Both the position numbers and the translations under genes were made by a program. A DNA stretch of 64,000 nucleotides, taken from Colwellia sp. 12G3 (GTDB taxonomy: Bacteria > Pseudomonadota > Gammaproteobacteria > Enterobacterales > Alteromonadaceae). The stretch is from contig NZ_PJAQ01000068.1 of NCBI RefSeq assembly GCF_002836775.1, positions 682,001-746,000 on the forward strand, given 5' to 3'. Below are positions 29,820 through 40,745 of the stretch, in pieces. Under the pieces are notes generated by a model that did no database searches, had not been told where the DNA came from, and worked only from the letters and a program-made list of their open reading frames with translations. The stretch's first letter is position 1. Each line of letters starts with the position of its first letter.

Positions 29820-32747
29820 ATGCCATTTCAGGTTGGTCAGCGTTGGATTAGTGACAGTGAATCAGATCAAGGATTAGGTACAGTAACAGGGGTTGAACAC
29901 CGCTTTGTTAATATTATTTTCACGGCAACAGGTGAAGCCCGTAAATACGCGAAAGAAAATGCGCCCTTAACGCGTGTTGTATTTAATCAAGGTGATCTTA
30001 TTCCTAGTCACGAAGGCTGGTCTTTAAAAGTAACCTCACAAAGTGAAGCTCATGGCATAATTAGCTATGAGGGCATACGCCAAGACACCAATGAACAAAT
30101 AACGCTAAAAGAAGTGATGATAGATCACTTTATTAAATTCAATAAACCACACGACCGCTTGCTCAACAGCCAAGTTGACCGTTTAGACTGGTTTCGCTTG
30201 CGTAAAGATTGTTTACAACACCAATATCAGCAGCAACAATCTGATTTAACTGGTTTGACCGGAGGTCGAGTTAGCTTAATACCACATCAGCTTTACATTG
30301 CCGATGAAGTGGGTAATCGCTTTGCCCCGCGCGTTTTACTCGCCGATGAAGTTGGCTTAGGTAAAACTATTGAAGCCGGTTTGATCATTCATCAACAATT
30401 AGTCACTGGCCGTGCCAAAAGAATTTTAATCATAGTACCAGAGTCTTTAATGCATCAATGGTTGGTTGAAATGCTACGCCGATTTAACCTTAATTTTAGT
30501 ATTTTTGATCATGAGCGTTGTGTTGAAACCAGCCAAGATAATTATGTTGATGGCAAAAAATCTAATCCCTTTAGTTCTGAACAATTAGTACTGGTTAACC
30601 TCGGATTTATTACTAATAATCCAGAATGGTATGAGGCACTGGTTAGTGAAGATTGGGACTTAATGGTTGTCGATGAAGCACACCACTTAAACTGGCAACA
30701 AGATAAACCTAGCATTGAATACCAGTGTATTGAAAAACTTGCACAAGTTATTCCTGGCGTTTTATTGTTAACGGCCACCCCTGATCAATTAGGTCATGAA
30801 AGTCACTTTGCCCGTTTACGTTTGTTAGATGCGGATCGTTTTTATGATTATCAAAAATTTATCGAGGAAGAATCTCACTATAGTGAAGTTGCTGATGCCG
30901 CTAATGCTTTAGTGGAAGGTAACAAACTCTCTAGTGAGCAAGAGGCAACACTGTCTGAATTATTGAAAGAAATAGATATTAGCGCTCAGCTTACTGAGTT
31001 AAACCAAGTAGACACGTCACTATCAGCTAAAGTACGCCAAGACTTGTTAAAGCAATTACTTGATAGACATGGTACTGGTCGTATTTTGTTTAGAAACTCT
31101 CGAAACACTATTAAGGGTTTCCCTGCCCGTCAAGTTGTGCCAACAGCGCTGAATATGCCTGAGCAATATCAAGAAAACATTAATGAGTTTATGCTCAGTG
31201 ACTGCCCAGAAAAATTAGCTAAATCAAAACAAGCTAAATATATTTTCACCCCAGAAATGCTGCACGGCTTAGATCAAAAAAATGATACATGGACTGATTT
31301 TGATCCTAGAGTCGATTATTTAATTGAATTATTACAGTCACTTAAAAAAGAAAAAGTCTTAGTGATTTGCGCGCATGCACAAACAGCGATTGATTTAGAA
31401 GCAGCGCTACGGATAAAAGAAGGAATTCGTGCCGCAGTTTTCCATGAAGGTTTATCAATATTTGAACGTGATAAAGCTGCCGCTTATTTTGCTCAAGACG
31501 AAGACAGTGCTCAACTATTGTTGTGTTCTGAAATTGGTAGTGAAGGACGTAACTTTCAATTCGCTCATCATTTAGTCCTGTTTGATTTACCAAGTAACCC
31601 AGATTTATTAGAGCAGCGCATTGGTCGCTTAGACCGTATTGGCCAAACAGAGGTCATTCGTATTCATGTGCCTTACTTTGAAGACTCTGCTCAACAATTA
31701 TTATTTGATTGGTACCATCAAGGCATGCAAGCATTTGAGCACACCTGTATTACCGGCCGAGTGGTTTTTGAAACATTTGGCGAGCAGTTACTTTCGCTAG
31801 CATTAACCTGCCAGCAACAGTCAACTGAAGCAGAAACGCTTATCAGTAATAGTTGGCAAAAGCACTTAACTATTAAAGCCGAGTTAGAGTCTGGTCGAGA
31901 TAAACTGTTAGAGCTTAACTCCTCAGGGCAAGGGCGCGCCCATGAACTGGTTGAAAAAATACAAAAAGTGGATGACGATATAGGCTTGCCACAGTTTATG
32001 TTTCAAGCACTTGATGTATTTGGCGTCCAACAAGATGATAAAGCTGATAATGCGATAGCCTTAAATCAAAGCGAACATATGCTTAATAGCAACTTCCCTT
32101 GTTTGCCTGAAGACGGAACAACAGTCACTTTTGATAGAGAGACCGCTTTAATTAATGAAAATTACCAGCTACTCACTTGGGATCACCCTATGGTCCGCGG
32201 TGTTATGGATATGGTATTGTGTGATGAAATTGGTAATGCCAGTATTGGTTTATTAAAAAATGAAGCGCTACCTGTAGGTACCTTTTTCATAGAATGTTTA
32301 TTTACTGTTGAAGCAACTGCGCCGGCTCACTTACAATTAGGTCGCTACTTACCGACTACGCCAATTCGTATCTTAGTCGATAAGAATGGCAATAACTTAG
32401 CTGACAAAATCAGTGAAAATGTACTTGATAAGCAGTTATCACCTGTTAAAAAGCAAATGGCATTACAACTTATCAAAGCACTTAAGTCTCAAATTGCACC
32501 TTTGGTTGAGAAAGCAGAAGCACATGGTGCGCAACATATTGTTGCGATCCAAGAGAAATCACTAGTCGCTATGCAAAGCAAGTTATCCTTAGAACAACAA
32601 AGGTTAACTGCGTTAAAAGCAATTAATCCAAGTGTTCGCCAAGAGGAAATTGACTTTATTAGCCAGCAAAAAGATGAGTTAAGCCACTATATTGATAAAG
32701 CGCAATTGACCTTTGAGGCAATTCGCATGATAGTGGTTACACACTAA
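29820..32747 (+). CDS. rapA: RNA polymerase-associated Swi2/Snf2 ATPase RapA
   Basis: A 975-residue protein that recycles stalled RNA polymerase. An N-terminal Tudor-like region (FQVGQRWISDSESDQGLGTV) precedes the helicase core: Walker A LADEVGLGKTIEAG near 180, DEAHHLNW near 285, LTATP near 318, and C-terminal helicase motifs GSEGRNFQFAHHLVLFDLP and QRIGRLDRIGQ near 600. Length matches E. coli RapA (968 residues). GGAGAAG lies before the ATG. rluA follows 73 bp later. Confidence 0.96.
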   Translation: MPFQVGQRWISDSESDQGLGTVTGVEHRFVNIIFTATGEARKYAKENAPLTRVVFNQGDLIPSHEGWSLKVTSQSEAHGIISYEGIRQDTNEQITLKEVMIDHFIKFNKPHDRLLNSQVDRLDWFRLRKDCLQHQYQQQQSDLTGLTGGRVSLIPHQLYIADEVGNRFAPRVLLADEVGLGKTIEAGLIIHQQLVTGRAKRILIIVPESLMHQWLVEMLRRFNLNFSIFDHERCVETSQDNYVDGKKSNPFSSEQLVLVNLGFITNNPEWYEALVSEDWDLMVVDEAHHLNWQQDKPSIEYQCIEKLAQVIPGVLLLTATPDQLGHESHFARLRLLDADRFYDYQKFIEEESHYSEVADAANALVEGNKLSSEQEATLSELLKEIDISAQLTELNQVDTSLSAKVRQDLLKQLLDRHGTGRILFRNSRNTIKGFPARQVVPTALNMPEQYQENINEFMLSDCPEKLAKSKQAKYIFTPEMLHGLDQKNDTWTDFDPRVDYLIELLQSLKKEKVLVICAHAQTAIDLEAALRIKEGIRAAVFHEGLSIFERDKAAAYFAQDEDSAQLLLCSEIGSEGRNFQFAHHLVLFDLPSNPDLLEQRIGRLDRIGQTEVIRIHVPYFEDSAQQLLFDWYHQGMQAFEHTCITGRVVFETFGEQLLSLALTCQQQSTEAETLISNSWQKHLTIKAELESGRDKLLELNSSGQGRAHELVEKIQKVDDDIGLPQFMFQALDVFGVQQDDKADNAIALNQSEHMLNSNFPCLPEDGTTVTFDRETALINENYQLLTWDHPMVRGVMDMVLCDEIGNASIGLLKNEALPVGTFFIECLFTVEATAPAHLQLGRYLPTTPIRILVDKNGNNLADKISENVLDKQLSPVKKQMALQLIKALKSQIAPLVEKAEAHGAQHIVAIQEKSLVAMQSKLSLEQQRLTALKAINPSVRQEEIDFISQQKDELSHYIDKAQLTFEAIRMIVVTH

Positions 32748-32764
32748 CAGTCTGCATATTAATT

Positions 32765-32802
32765 GATAAGGGGTCAGTTCATACGAACCTGCTCCCCTTA
32801 TC
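32765..32802 (+). other. Strong hairpin between rapA and rluA
   Basis: GATAAGGGG and CCCCTTATC are a 9-bp perfect inverted repeat, enclosing a nested GTTC-ATAC-GAAC hairpin. No T run follows, so it is more likely an RNA-processing or attenuating structure than a simple terminator. It ends 18 bp before the rluA ATG. Confidence 0.6.
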
Positions 32803-32820
32803 ACTAATCATGAGAAAGTA

Positions 32821-33504
32821 ATGAGCGCAAACCCTGATTTTATCTATCTCCCTTCTATGTCACCTTATCTTGATATTATTTACCAAGACGATGACTTTGT
32901 TGTATTAAATAAAGCAAGTGGCATTTTAAGTGTGCCGGGTCGCTTGCCTGAACACCAAGATTGTTTACAAAATCGTGTTCAACGAATTTTACCCACTGCA
33001 ACTATCGTGCATAGACTCGATATGGCCACCTCTGGTTTAATGATTATGGCATTAAACAAACCAGCGCATGTCGCCATTAGCCGCCAATTTGAACAAAGGA
33101 AAACTAAAAAGACTTACCTTGCCCGTGTATTCGGTTTAGTCGAATTAAGTGAAGGCAGTGTTGATTTACCACTGATATGTGATTGGCCCAATAGACCAAA
33201 ACAAAAAGTCGACTTTGAAAACGGCAAACAATCGTTAACACATTACCGAGTCATTAGTTATAGTGACTCGACAGATAAAAAAGCAAGTACTCTTGTAGAG
33301 TTGACTCCAGTAACAGGGCGTTCTCATCAGCTTAGGGTGCATATGCTAGCCTTAGGTCATCCTATTTTAGGGGATAGGTTATACGCATCAAAAGAAGCCT
33401 TAGCCATGAAAAAAAGATTACAGTTACATGCTTTGAATTTAAGCTTATTTCATCCGAGTACTGAGAAAGCCATTACCTTTAATGCGCCGTGCCCATTTAT
33501 TTAA
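32821..33504 (+). CDS. rluA: Dual-specificity rRNA/tRNA pseudouridine synthase RluA
   Basis: A 227-residue enzyme making pseudouridine in 23S rRNA and in some tRNA anticodon arms. The catalytic Asp67 lies in VHRLDMATSGLM. LPLICDWPNRPKQKV, GRSHQLRVHMLALGHPILGD and LQLHALNLS are standard RluA segments. Length is close to E. coli RluA (219 residues). It has no S4 domain, as expected. GAGAAAG lies upstream of the ATG. Confidence 0.93.
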   Translation: MSANPDFIYLPSMSPYLDIIYQDDDFVVLNKASGILSVPGRLPEHQDCLQNRVQRILPTATIVHRLDMATSGLMIMALNKPAHVAISRQFEQRKTKKTYLARVFGLVELSEGSVDLPLICDWPNRPKQKVDFENGKQSLTHYRVISYSDSTDKKASTLVELTPVTGRSHQLRVHMLALGHPILGDRLYASKEALAMKKRLQLHALNLSLFHPSTEKAITFNAPCPFI

Positions 33505-33573
33505 CACTTTCTACTTTTTGGTCGACTGTCACTTGATAAGAGCACAGGTACTTTAACCCGCTGAGGAAAAAAC

Positions 33574-34503
33574 GTGCATAAGATAAATCAAAATAAAATC
33601 AGCTCAAAAGTATTGGTATTATTTATCTGTACACTTACTTTTATTTACTCAATTCCCCCTTGCTTTGCTGAAGAGAAAAAACCTGATACTTCACTAGATA
33701 AGGCGGCGAAGACAACAAATAAAACGCCCTCACAGCAAAAACCTATCGCGTTGACCAAGCAGCATAAAGAAGATCTTAAACATTATTTAACAGCTGAGCA
33801 GGTAAAACCATTATTAGCGGGACCTGATGATTATTTAATGTTAGTGAAAAGGTATACCAGCGCCAATAGCAAAGGTGTTGCCATTTTATTACCTGAATGG
33901 CAGCAAGGAGCTACTAATCCAAAAGCAATTAATTACTTACGTAATATCTTGCCATCTAATGGCTGGAGTACCATTGCAATACAACCGAGTAACAAACCAG
34001 AAAATTACCCTTCAACAGCAATTACTGTTGAAGAGCAACAAAAAGAAAACCAATTAACCCTAGATGATTATAAAAATAAACTAAGTACTATGCTCAATGC
34101 AGTAATGAACACAGCAAAGGAGTATCCAGGTATAGTACTGGTTATTGCTCAAGGTAATAATGCCGCTTTACTCGTGGATTTATACAGCCAAGAAGGTAGT
34201 CAACGGCCCAATGCACTGATAATGCTTAGTAGCTATCGACAGAGTAACCATACTCTTATCAATAGTGTAAATGAAAACTTTGCCCGTCAACTGGCTTCTA
34301 CTGAACTACCAGTGCTCGACCTCTACCTTAAACACGATAATTTAATTGTGTTAGACAAAGCGCCACAAAGAAAGTCGTTTGCAAAACAAGAAATGAAAGT
34401 ATATTTCCGTCAGCGACAGTTAAACAATAGCGTGACTGGCTATTATCCCGAAGAAGAGTTGTTGAGCCAGATTAATAGCTGGTTAAAAGCAATAGGTTGG
34501 TAA
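33574..34503 (+). CDS. Exported protein of unknown function (DUF3530-like)
   Basis: A 309-residue protein starting at GTG with GAGGA 6 bases upstream. Residues 1-31 form a signal peptide (VLVLFICTLTFIYSIPPCFAEE), and a Lys/Thr/Pro-rich linker follows. The remainder looks like an alpha/beta-hydrolase-type fold (GVAILLPEWQQGA, then IVLVIAQGNNAALLVDLY near 190), but the usual GxSxG nucleophile is absent; AQGNN stands there. I recall DUF3530 proteins as having this layout. It lies 69 bp after rluA. The function is unknown. Confidence 0.6.
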   Translation: MHKINQNKISSKVLVLFICTLTFIYSIPPCFAEEKKPDTSLDKAAKTTNKTPSQQKPIALTKQHKEDLKHYLTAEQVKPLLAGPDDYLMLVKRYTSANSKGVAILLPEWQQGATNPKAINYLRNILPSNGWSTIAIQPSNKPENYPSTAITVEEQQKENQLTLDDYKNKLSTMLNAVMNTAKEYPGIVLVIAQGNNAALLVDLYSQEGSQRPNALIMLSSYRQSNHTLINSVNENFARQLASTELPVLDLYLKHDNLIVLDKAPQRKSFAKQEMKVYFRQRQLNNSVTGYYPEEELLSQINSWLKAIGW

Positions 34504-34627
34504 AGTTATATAGCCAAAAAAGATGCAGAGGTATTATACCTATTAAGACTATTCACAGCATATAATCTGTGAATGCTTAAGGTGTTCAAGTACAAAACTT
34601 ATCCATTTTATACTGATGTTAGTTTAA

Positions 34628-34785
34628 TACCCATTGTACTAATTAATTGCCCATCTTCAAATGGTCCTAATCTACAATTTCTGCGTTGCGCTCAATTCCA
34701 ATAGCTCGCTATTGCTCAATCACGCGCCTTGAACTTGAAAATTTATCCTCATTGAATTTTGATCACTAAATTAATACAAATGGTA
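34628..34785. repeat. 158-bp miniature repeat, family A copy 2
   Basis: Nearly identical to 12256-12413, with the same length and same orientation. Ends are TACCCATTGTACTAATTAAT and AAATTAATACAAATGGTA. It fills most of the 292-bp gap between the DUF3530-like gene and the convergent djlA and ends 10 bp from the djlA stop. Confidence 0.8.
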
Positions 34786-34795
34786 TAACTTTCTG

Positions 34796-35617
34796 TTAAT
34801 TGTTCTGTTTAACAATAAATTCATACGCGGCTTGAATGTCTTGTGTTTTTTGCTTCGCACTTTCCATCATTTCTGGCGGTAAGCCCTTAGCAATTAACTT
34901 ATCAGGATGATGCTGAGACATTAATTTCTTATACGCTTTTTTAATGACTGGCATAGTAGAATTTTTATCAATGCCTAGCACCTTATAAGCGTTAGCTAAA
35001 TGTTGACCGCTAGTAGGTATACCCCCCTGTTGCCTATAATCACCACCAGCCTGTTGTTGATGAAAGTTAGTACCCGCAATAATCATTTCCAGTAAATTAT
35101 CAAGCTCTCTTGCTGAATACCCTAACAATTTTGCTATGTTGTGCAAAACAGAACGTTCCGCACCATCTAACTCGCCATCACTAAAGGCAACTTGAATTTG
35201 GATCTCTAAAAACATTAACAATAAGTCATGTCTATTACCCATCAAGCGCTTAAACTTAACAAGACGATCTTTAAGGGGAAAGCCTGATGACTTTCCTTCA
35301 CGGAAAGCATCTTGCGCTTGTTGACGTAAATCGCTGCTCAATCCCATCTTGTCCATATAGGCTTTAGCAAAAGCGATCTCATGACTAGTAACCTGTCCCT
35401 TGGCTTTAGCAACATGTCCCATCACGGAAAACGTGGTATAGAAAAAGGCAGCTTGCCTAGATATTTCATCCTCCTTACCGCCTGCGATACCGTTGAAATT
35501 AAAACCTCGGCCGCGGTCAAATAGGTGACCCAGCCAAAGACCAAGTAAAGCGCCAAACAAGTTTTTACTGAGCATAAAGCCAAACAAAAAACCTAAAATT
35601 TTACCCCAAATATGCAT
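34796..35617 (-). CDS. djlA: Co-chaperone DjlA
   Basis: A 273-residue inner-membrane J-domain protein that stimulates DnaK. The N-terminal TM (GKILGFLFGFMLSKNLFGALLGLWLGH has paired glycines, as in DjlA) is followed by a TerB-like helical domain (about 55-180) and a C-terminal J domain near 205-270 with the MSQHHPDKLIA motif. MHIWGKILG aligns with E. coli MQYWGKIIG, so 35617 is preferred to the ATG at 35629, which has AAGGA too close. It lies next to lptD on the opposite strand, as in E. coli. Confidence 0.92.
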   Translation of the reverse strand: MHIWGKILGFLFGFMLSKNLFGALLGLWLGHLFDRGRGFNFNGIAGGKEDEISRQAAFFYTTFSVMGHVAKAKGQVTSHEIAFAKAYMDKMGLSSDLRQQAQDAFREGKSSGFPLKDRLVKFKRLMGNRHDLLLMFLEIQIQVAFSDGELDGAERSVLHNIAKLLGYSARELDNLLEMIIAGTNFHQQQAGGDYRQQGGIPTSGQHLANAYKVLGIDKNSTMPVIKKAYKKLMSQHHPDKLIAKGLPPEMMESAKQKTQDIQAAYEFIVKQNN

Positions 35618-35662
35618 ATTGTTGAGCATTCCTTAAAATAGTACCTAGCCTAAAGCTGAACC

Positions 35663-35976
35663 TATAGCAAATTGATTCAGTTCTTCCCACTCAGCGAGAA
35701 TTAAAAGGCTTAGAGGCAAGGCATTGATTGTGGAGATGGTTATTCAGGAGAATATACTCCTGCATTCTCTAATAAGCTGCATCCATGCAGCGTCCTTGTC
35801 AAAATCAATAACGCTGCAAATACGCTTTTTAAACTGGTCCTTCCGGAGTACACTAAATACCCACTAACGTCGTTAAATTAATTTAATTTAGCATAACTAA
35901 ACCTAAAAAAATTTGCCTTGCTAATGTATATTGAGCATAACTCTGAGTTGGAAAGAAATTTATTCAAATTGCTATT
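35663..35976. repeat. Miniature repeat, family B copy in reverse orientation
   Basis: Ends TATAGCAAATTGATTCAG and TTTATTCAAATTGCTATT are imperfect inverted repeats, each followed inward by a CTCAG/CTGAG block. The interior (CACTCAGCGAG, then AAAAGGCTTAGAGGCAAGGC) is the complement of the block at 41858-41900. It is more degenerate than the other copies. It occupies most of the 472-bp gap between djlA and lptD. Confidence 0.6.
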
Positions 35977-36089
35977 CGACATAAGAATTGAGTCCAACTG
36001 AAAAAATTGCTATATCATAAAGCAATTAGCCGTTAAAATACTTGATTCATAGCTATTTTATAAGTACTTTCATCATTTTCGGACAATAA

Positions 36090-38402
36090 ATGCTTTTTTC
36101 CCGTACATTAAGTTTTGCCCTAGTCGTACTATTAGTTTGCTTTTCAGAAGTATCACAAGCTAATGTCGAAATAAAGAATCAATCTCCTGCCACTAAAGTC
36201 ATGCAGTGTACATTACCTGTATTTGATGATATTGCTTTGGATATACCCGAGGTTGTTGATGGCAGTATTCGTATATCCTCTTTACAGGCAAGTATCGAAC
36301 AAGACCAAACCGCACTATTTAATGGTTCTGTCATTTTGGTAGATAAAGACCAAAAAATAATTGCCGATCAGCTTTCCTTTAATCGTTTAAAAATGCAGAT
36401 AGAAGCCATAGGTAATATTCATTTCCAAGGGAAACAAATAAATATTTTTGCTAACACGTTAAGTGCCAGTAAAACAGAACGCTCAACAGAAATGACCTCT
36501 GCCTCATATCAACTTGATGGTAACCCAGGTCATGGTACTGCAAAGAAACTGTCTATTAGCCGCGATGGCATGCTGAGTTTAGTCGACTCAACTTTCACCA
36601 CCTGCTTGCAAGAAGTACCAGACTGGCAAATAAAAGCCGCTGAAATTAACTTATCATCCACCGGTGATTTCGGAGAGGCTTATCATGCTCAATTTAGAGT
36701 CTTAGATGTACCCGTTATGTATGTTCCTTATTTTTATTTTCCTATATCAAAAGAGCGCTTAAGCGGTTTTTTGTATCCTCAACTAGAAACAAGAACCAAT
36801 ACTGGTCTTGAAATTACCGCCCCTTTTTACGTCAATATTGCCGAAAACTATGATGCCACAGTTACTCCGCGTTATATGTCTAAACGTGGTTTGCAATTGC
36901 AAACTGAATTTCGTTATTTAATGGACCAGCAATCTGGAAAAATTGATCTAGAATATTTAGACAATGATAAAGAAATCAAAAGCAATGATGACTCTAGATA
37001 TTTAGCGCGCCTGCAACATATAGGCACCTTTTCTGAAGATTTTCGTGCCTATATTGATTACACCACTATTAGTGATGATAACTATTTAGTTGATATTGGC
37101 AGTAAACAGTATAATTCAAACGATGCTTATCTTTATCAAACAGGTGAATTGGCTTACTTTGGTGAGCAGTGGCAAGCGACAGTACAATTGCAAGATTTCG
37201 AAGTCCTGGGTGATCATCAGCCTAGCTATAAAACATTACCGCATTTTGAACTATCAGCTCAACAACCACTAAATTTTTTATCTGGCCAATTTGAACTTTA
37301 TTCAGAAATGACTAATTTTCAGTCTTCTGAAAAAGATCAAGTAGAAGCAAATCGTTACCATGTTGAAGCAGGCTTTACCTTCCCAATTGTTAGACCTGCT
37401 TGGTTTTTAAACTCTGAAGTAAAGTTAATGCATACCTATTATCGACAAGATAATATTAGTGACGGAAGCCCATTAGAAGAAACCGTAGAAAGAACCTTAC
37501 CTAAGGTACGTATCCATGGTGGTATTAATTTTGATAGACAACTTAGCGCTTTTGGAGATAGCTATCGCCATACCCTAGAACCGCAGTTGCAATACCTTTA
37601 TGTACCAGAAGAAGATCAATCCGATATAGGCTTATATGATACGACAATCCTACAAGACGATTTTCACGGTATCTTTAGAGATACTCGTTATAGTGGCTTA
37701 GATAGAATTGCGGCAGCTAACCAATTTACTTGGGGTATTACCAGTCGATTACTCGATGAAGAGAACTTGGAAATAATTCGCGTTAGCCTTGGTCGTATTC
37801 AATATCTAGGTGACAATAATACCGACCTTGCCAATGATGCCTTGTTAACTGATAATGGCAACATTGACAATAAACAATCGTCTGTTGCAGCTGATTTATT
37901 TTACCGAATAAATCACCAGTGGCAAGTGAGTGGAGATATTCAATACAACACCATAGAAGACTTTACCAATAAAGGGCAAGTTAATATTGATTATCAAATT
38001 AATAAATATAATCTAATACAATTGAACCATCGCTATACTCGTAATGTCTCAGGAGATAGCTTAGAACAAGCTTCCCTCTTAACAAGTGTTGCTATTAACA
38101 AAAACTGGGCATTTGTTGGACGTTTAACACAAGATTTAAAGCAAGATAGAAGTTTAGAGACTTATGCAGGCTTTCAATACGAAAGTTGCTGTTGGGCAGT
38201 ACGTATAGCCTATCATCGCCATATTATCTCTAACTTGGATCCAGCCAGCGACATTACTGAGGGTCGTGAAGAGTTTGATACTGGCATTAGTATCAAATTT
38301 ATCATTAAAGGCTTAGACGGCAAGCAATCAGCCATAGGTACTCAAGAGATGTTTGATAAGAGCATATTTGGTTATAAACGCCCTTATTACTTACAAAACT
38401 AG
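36090..38402 (+). CDS. lptD: LPS-assembly protein LptD
   Basis: A 770-residue outer-membrane barrel that inserts LPS into the outer leaflet with LptE. Signal peptide 1-24 ([15 protein letters not shown]). The OstA/LptA-like periplasmic domain spans about 55-170 ([23 protein letters not shown]), followed by the barrel with [25 protein letters not shown], a family hallmark. Cysteines at about 40, 168 and the late CC pair (YESCCWAVR) fit the disulfides needed for maturation. surA, pdxA and ksgA follow. Confidence 0.95.
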   Translation: MLFSRTLSFALVVLLVCFSEVSQANVEIKNQSPATKVMQCTLPVFDDIALDIPEVVDGSIRISSLQASIEQDQTALFNGSVILVDKDQKIIADQLSFNRLKMQIEAIGNIHFQGKQINIFANTLSASKTERSTEMTSASYQLDGNPGHGTAKKLSISRDGMLSLVDSTFTTCLQEVPDWQIKAAEINLSSTGDFGEAYHAQFRVLDVPVMYVPYFYFPISKERLSGFLYPQLETRTNTGLEITAPFYVNIAENYDATVTPRYMSKRGLQLQTEFRYLMDQQSGKIDLEYLDNDKEIKSNDDSRYLARLQHIGTFSEDFRAYIDYTTISDDNYLVDIGSKQYNSNDAYLYQTGELAYFGEQWQATVQLQDFEVLGDHQPSYKTLPHFELSAQQPLNFLSGQFELYSEMTNFQSSEKDQVEANRYHVEAGFTFPIVRPAWFLNSEVKLMHTYYRQDNISDGSPLEETVERTLPKVRIHGGINFDRQLSAFGDSYRHTLEPQLQYLYVPEEDQSDIGLYDTTILQDDFHGIFRDTRYSGLDRIAAANQFTWGITSRLLDEENLEIIRVSLGRIQYLGDNNTDLANDALLTDNGNIDNKQSSVAADLFYRINHQWQVSGDIQYNTIEDFTNKGQVNIDYQINKYNLIQLNHRYTRNVSGDSLEQASLLTSVAINKNWAFVGRLTQDLKQDRSLETYAGFQYESCCWAVRIAYHRHIISNLDPASDITEGREEFDTGISIKFIIKGLDGKQSAIGTQEMFDKSIFGYKRPYYLQN

Positions 38403-38445
38403 CACCATTCGCACTATTAAAAATATAAAACAAGATATAAAAAAT

Positions 38446-39747
38446 ATGAAATATAGAATTAAAGCAATACTGTTAGCCTCTAGTCTTATCATGACTACTA
38501 TCACGTCCGTACAAGCAAAAGAAGAACTGCTTGATAGAGTTGCTGCCATCGTTAATAGCGGTGTAGTACTTGAGTCTGAAGTTAATGACCTACTCGTTAA
38601 TATAAAGCAACAAGCTAAAAGCAATAATCAAAGCTTACCCTCTGATAATGCTTTACGCATTCAAGTAATGGATAAACTCATTAATGATAGCTTGCTTAGT
38701 CAAATGGGTCAGCGCATGGGTATCCAAATAAGTGATGCACAACTTGACCAAACTTTAAATAATATGGCCAAAGAAGACAAGATTACTCTAGCTCAGTTTC
38801 GTCAGAAAATTATTAGTGAGGGTAATAGTTATGAAAAATACCGTGAAAATGTTCGGATAGAACTGGTTTCAGGTGAAGTAAGCCGTAATAGTGTTAGACG
38901 TCGAATATTTGTTTCCCCACAAGAAATACAAAATTTACTTAGTGTGATGAAAGAGCAAAGTACTAATAATGTCGAATATCATTTAGGCCATATCTTAATA
39001 GAATTCCCAGCCGATGCGAGTCAAGAAGATTTAGCGGCAGCTAAAATCCGCGCAACCAAGGTTGTAGACCTACTTAATGATGGCTCTGACTTTGCTAAAA
39101 TTGCGATTACTTCTTCAGGTGATGCTAATGCCTTAAAAGGTGGTGATTTAGGTTGGAAAAATATTAATGAAATGCCTACACTCTTCTCTGAGTTAATTAA
39201 TGATAAACCTAAAGACACTATTGTTGGCCCAATTCGTACAGGCTTAGGTTATAGCATAGTTAAAATATTAGATATTCGAGGTAGAAAAATAGTCGAAGTG
39301 GAAGAAACAAAATCTCGTCACATATTAATAATACCATCAATTATTTTGAGCGATGCAAAAGCGGAATCTTTATTACAGGTTTTTTTAAATCAAATTGAAG
39401 CGGGTGAAGCAACCTTTGAAGAATTAGCTAAAAAACATTCTGAAGGGCCAACATCTGTTCGTGGCGGAGATTTAGGATGGGCAGATCCGAAAAGCTATGA
39501 CCCTGCTTTCACAGACGCACTAGCCTCAATGAAAATTGGAGAACTTCATAAACCATTTCGCTCCTCTTTTGGTTGGCATATTATTCAACTAGAAGATCGA
39601 CGTTTGGTTGATGCCACGTCACAATTAAATGAAAACCGCGCTTACCAAATTCTCTTTAACCGTAAATATGGTATGGAAAGCACGCGCTGGTTAAAAGAAA
39701 CCCGCGATGAAGCCTACATTGAAATATTTGAACAGGATGGCAAGTAA
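38446..39747 (+). CDS. surA: Periplasmic chaperone and peptidyl-prolyl isomerase SurA
   Basis: A 433-residue chaperone for outer-membrane proteins, LptD among them. Signal peptide 1-24 ([17 protein letters not shown]). The N-terminal chaperone domain ([21 protein letters not shown]) is followed by two parvulin domains ([12 protein letters not shown] with GGDLGWK, then SRHILIIPS with [16 protein letters not shown]). The ATG at 38446 begins the signal peptide; an upstream in-frame ATG would overlap lptD and add 31 unlikely residues. Its TAA stop overlaps the pdxA start. Confidence 0.95.
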   Translation: MKYRIKAILLASSLIMTTITSVQAKEELLDRVAAIVNSGVVLESEVNDLLVNIKQQAKSNNQSLPSDNALRIQVMDKLINDSLLSQMGQRMGIQISDAQLDQTLNNMAKEDKITLAQFRQKIISEGNSYEKYRENVRIELVSGEVSRNSVRRRIFVSPQEIQNLLSVMKEQSTNNVEYHLGHILIEFPADASQEDLAAAKIRATKVVDLLNDGSDFAKIAITSSGDANALKGGDLGWKNINEMPTLFSELINDKPKDTIVGPIRTGLGYSIVKILDIRGRKIVEVEETKSRHILIIPSIILSDAKAESLLQVFLNQIEAGEATFEELAKKHSEGPTSVRGGDLGWADPKSYDPAFTDALASMKIGELHKPFRSSFGWHIIQLEDRRLVDATSQLNENRAYQILFNRKYGMESTRWLKETRDEAYIEIFEQDGK

Positions 39748-40727
39748 TGACACTACGCATTGCCATTACACCCGGTGAACCAGCAGGTATTGGTTCCGAC
39801 CTAGTTATTACTATTGCTCAACAAGACTGGCCTGTTGAAATGGTTGTCATTGCTTCAAAATCATTATTACAAGAAAGGGCAAAAGTACTTTCTTTACCGT
39901 TAACCCTAATCGATTATGATCAGCATACTCCAGCCAAAGCGCAACAAGCAGGGACTTTAACAGTGCTTGATGTTGAACTAGCCGAACCTTGTATTCCTGG
40001 AACGCTAAATAGTGCCAATGGCGCATATGTAGTAGAAACGTTAAGAATTGCCAGTGAAAAAAACATCTCAGGTGAGTTTGATGCAATAGTGACAGGTCCT
40101 GTACACAAGGGTCTAATAAATAAAGCAGGTATTGCCTTTAGTGGCCACACCGAATATTTTGCTAATCAAGCTAATTGTACTGATGTTGTTATGATGCTTG
40201 CTACCAAAGGTCTTCGAGTGGCATTAGTAACTACGCACATACCTCTGGCTTACGTGTCTAAAGCAATTACCTATGAGCGTTTACAGAAGGTTACCCGGAT
40301 TTTACATCAAGATTTACAAGATAAATTTGGTATCAAATCACCTAAAATTTATGCTTGTGGTATCAATCCCCATGCGGGTGAAGATGGTCATCTCGGCCGC
40401 GAAGAAATAGAAGTTATGGAACCCGCTTTTGCTGACCTTCGCACCGAGGGCATCGATATTATCGGCCCTTTACCTGCCGATACAATTTTTCAGGAAAAAT
40501 ACTTGGCTGAAGCGGATGCTATTTTAGCTATGTATCACGACCAAGGACTTCCCGTACTAAAATACAAAGGCTTTGGCTCCTCGGTAAATATTACACTTGG
40601 CCTACCTTTTATTCGTACCTCTGTTGATCACGGAACAGCACTTGAACTTGCAGGTAAAGGTACAGCAGACTCAGGTAGTTTTATTGAAGCAATGAACAAC
40701 GCCATCAACTTAGCTAATAACAAATAG
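39747..40727 (+). CDS. pdxA: 4-hydroxythreonine-4-phosphate dehydrogenase
   Basis: A 326-residue NAD-dependent enzyme of pyridoxal phosphate synthesis. Metal ligands lie in [11 protein letters not shown] and in [17 protein letters not shown]; the N-terminus [14 protein letters not shown] is standard, as is [15 protein letters not shown]. Start and stop overlap by one base with surA (TAATG). Length matches E. coli PdxA (329 residues). Confidence 0.96.
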   Translation: MTLRIAITPGEPAGIGSDLVITIAQQDWPVEMVVIASKSLLQERAKVLSLPLTLIDYDQHTPAKAQQAGTLTVLDVELAEPCIPGTLNSANGAYVVETLRIASEKNISGEFDAIVTGPVHKGLINKAGIAFSGHTEYFANQANCTDVVMMLATKGLRVALVTTHIPLAYVSKAITYERLQKVTRILHQDLQDKFGIKSPKIYACGINPHAGEDGHLGREEIEVMEPAFADLRTEGIDIIGPLPADTIFQEKYLAEADAILAMYHDQGLPVLKYKGFGSSVNITLGLPFIRTSVDHGTALELAGKGTADSGSFIEAMNNAINLANNK

Positions 40728-40745
40728 TTTAACAAAGAAGTAGTT

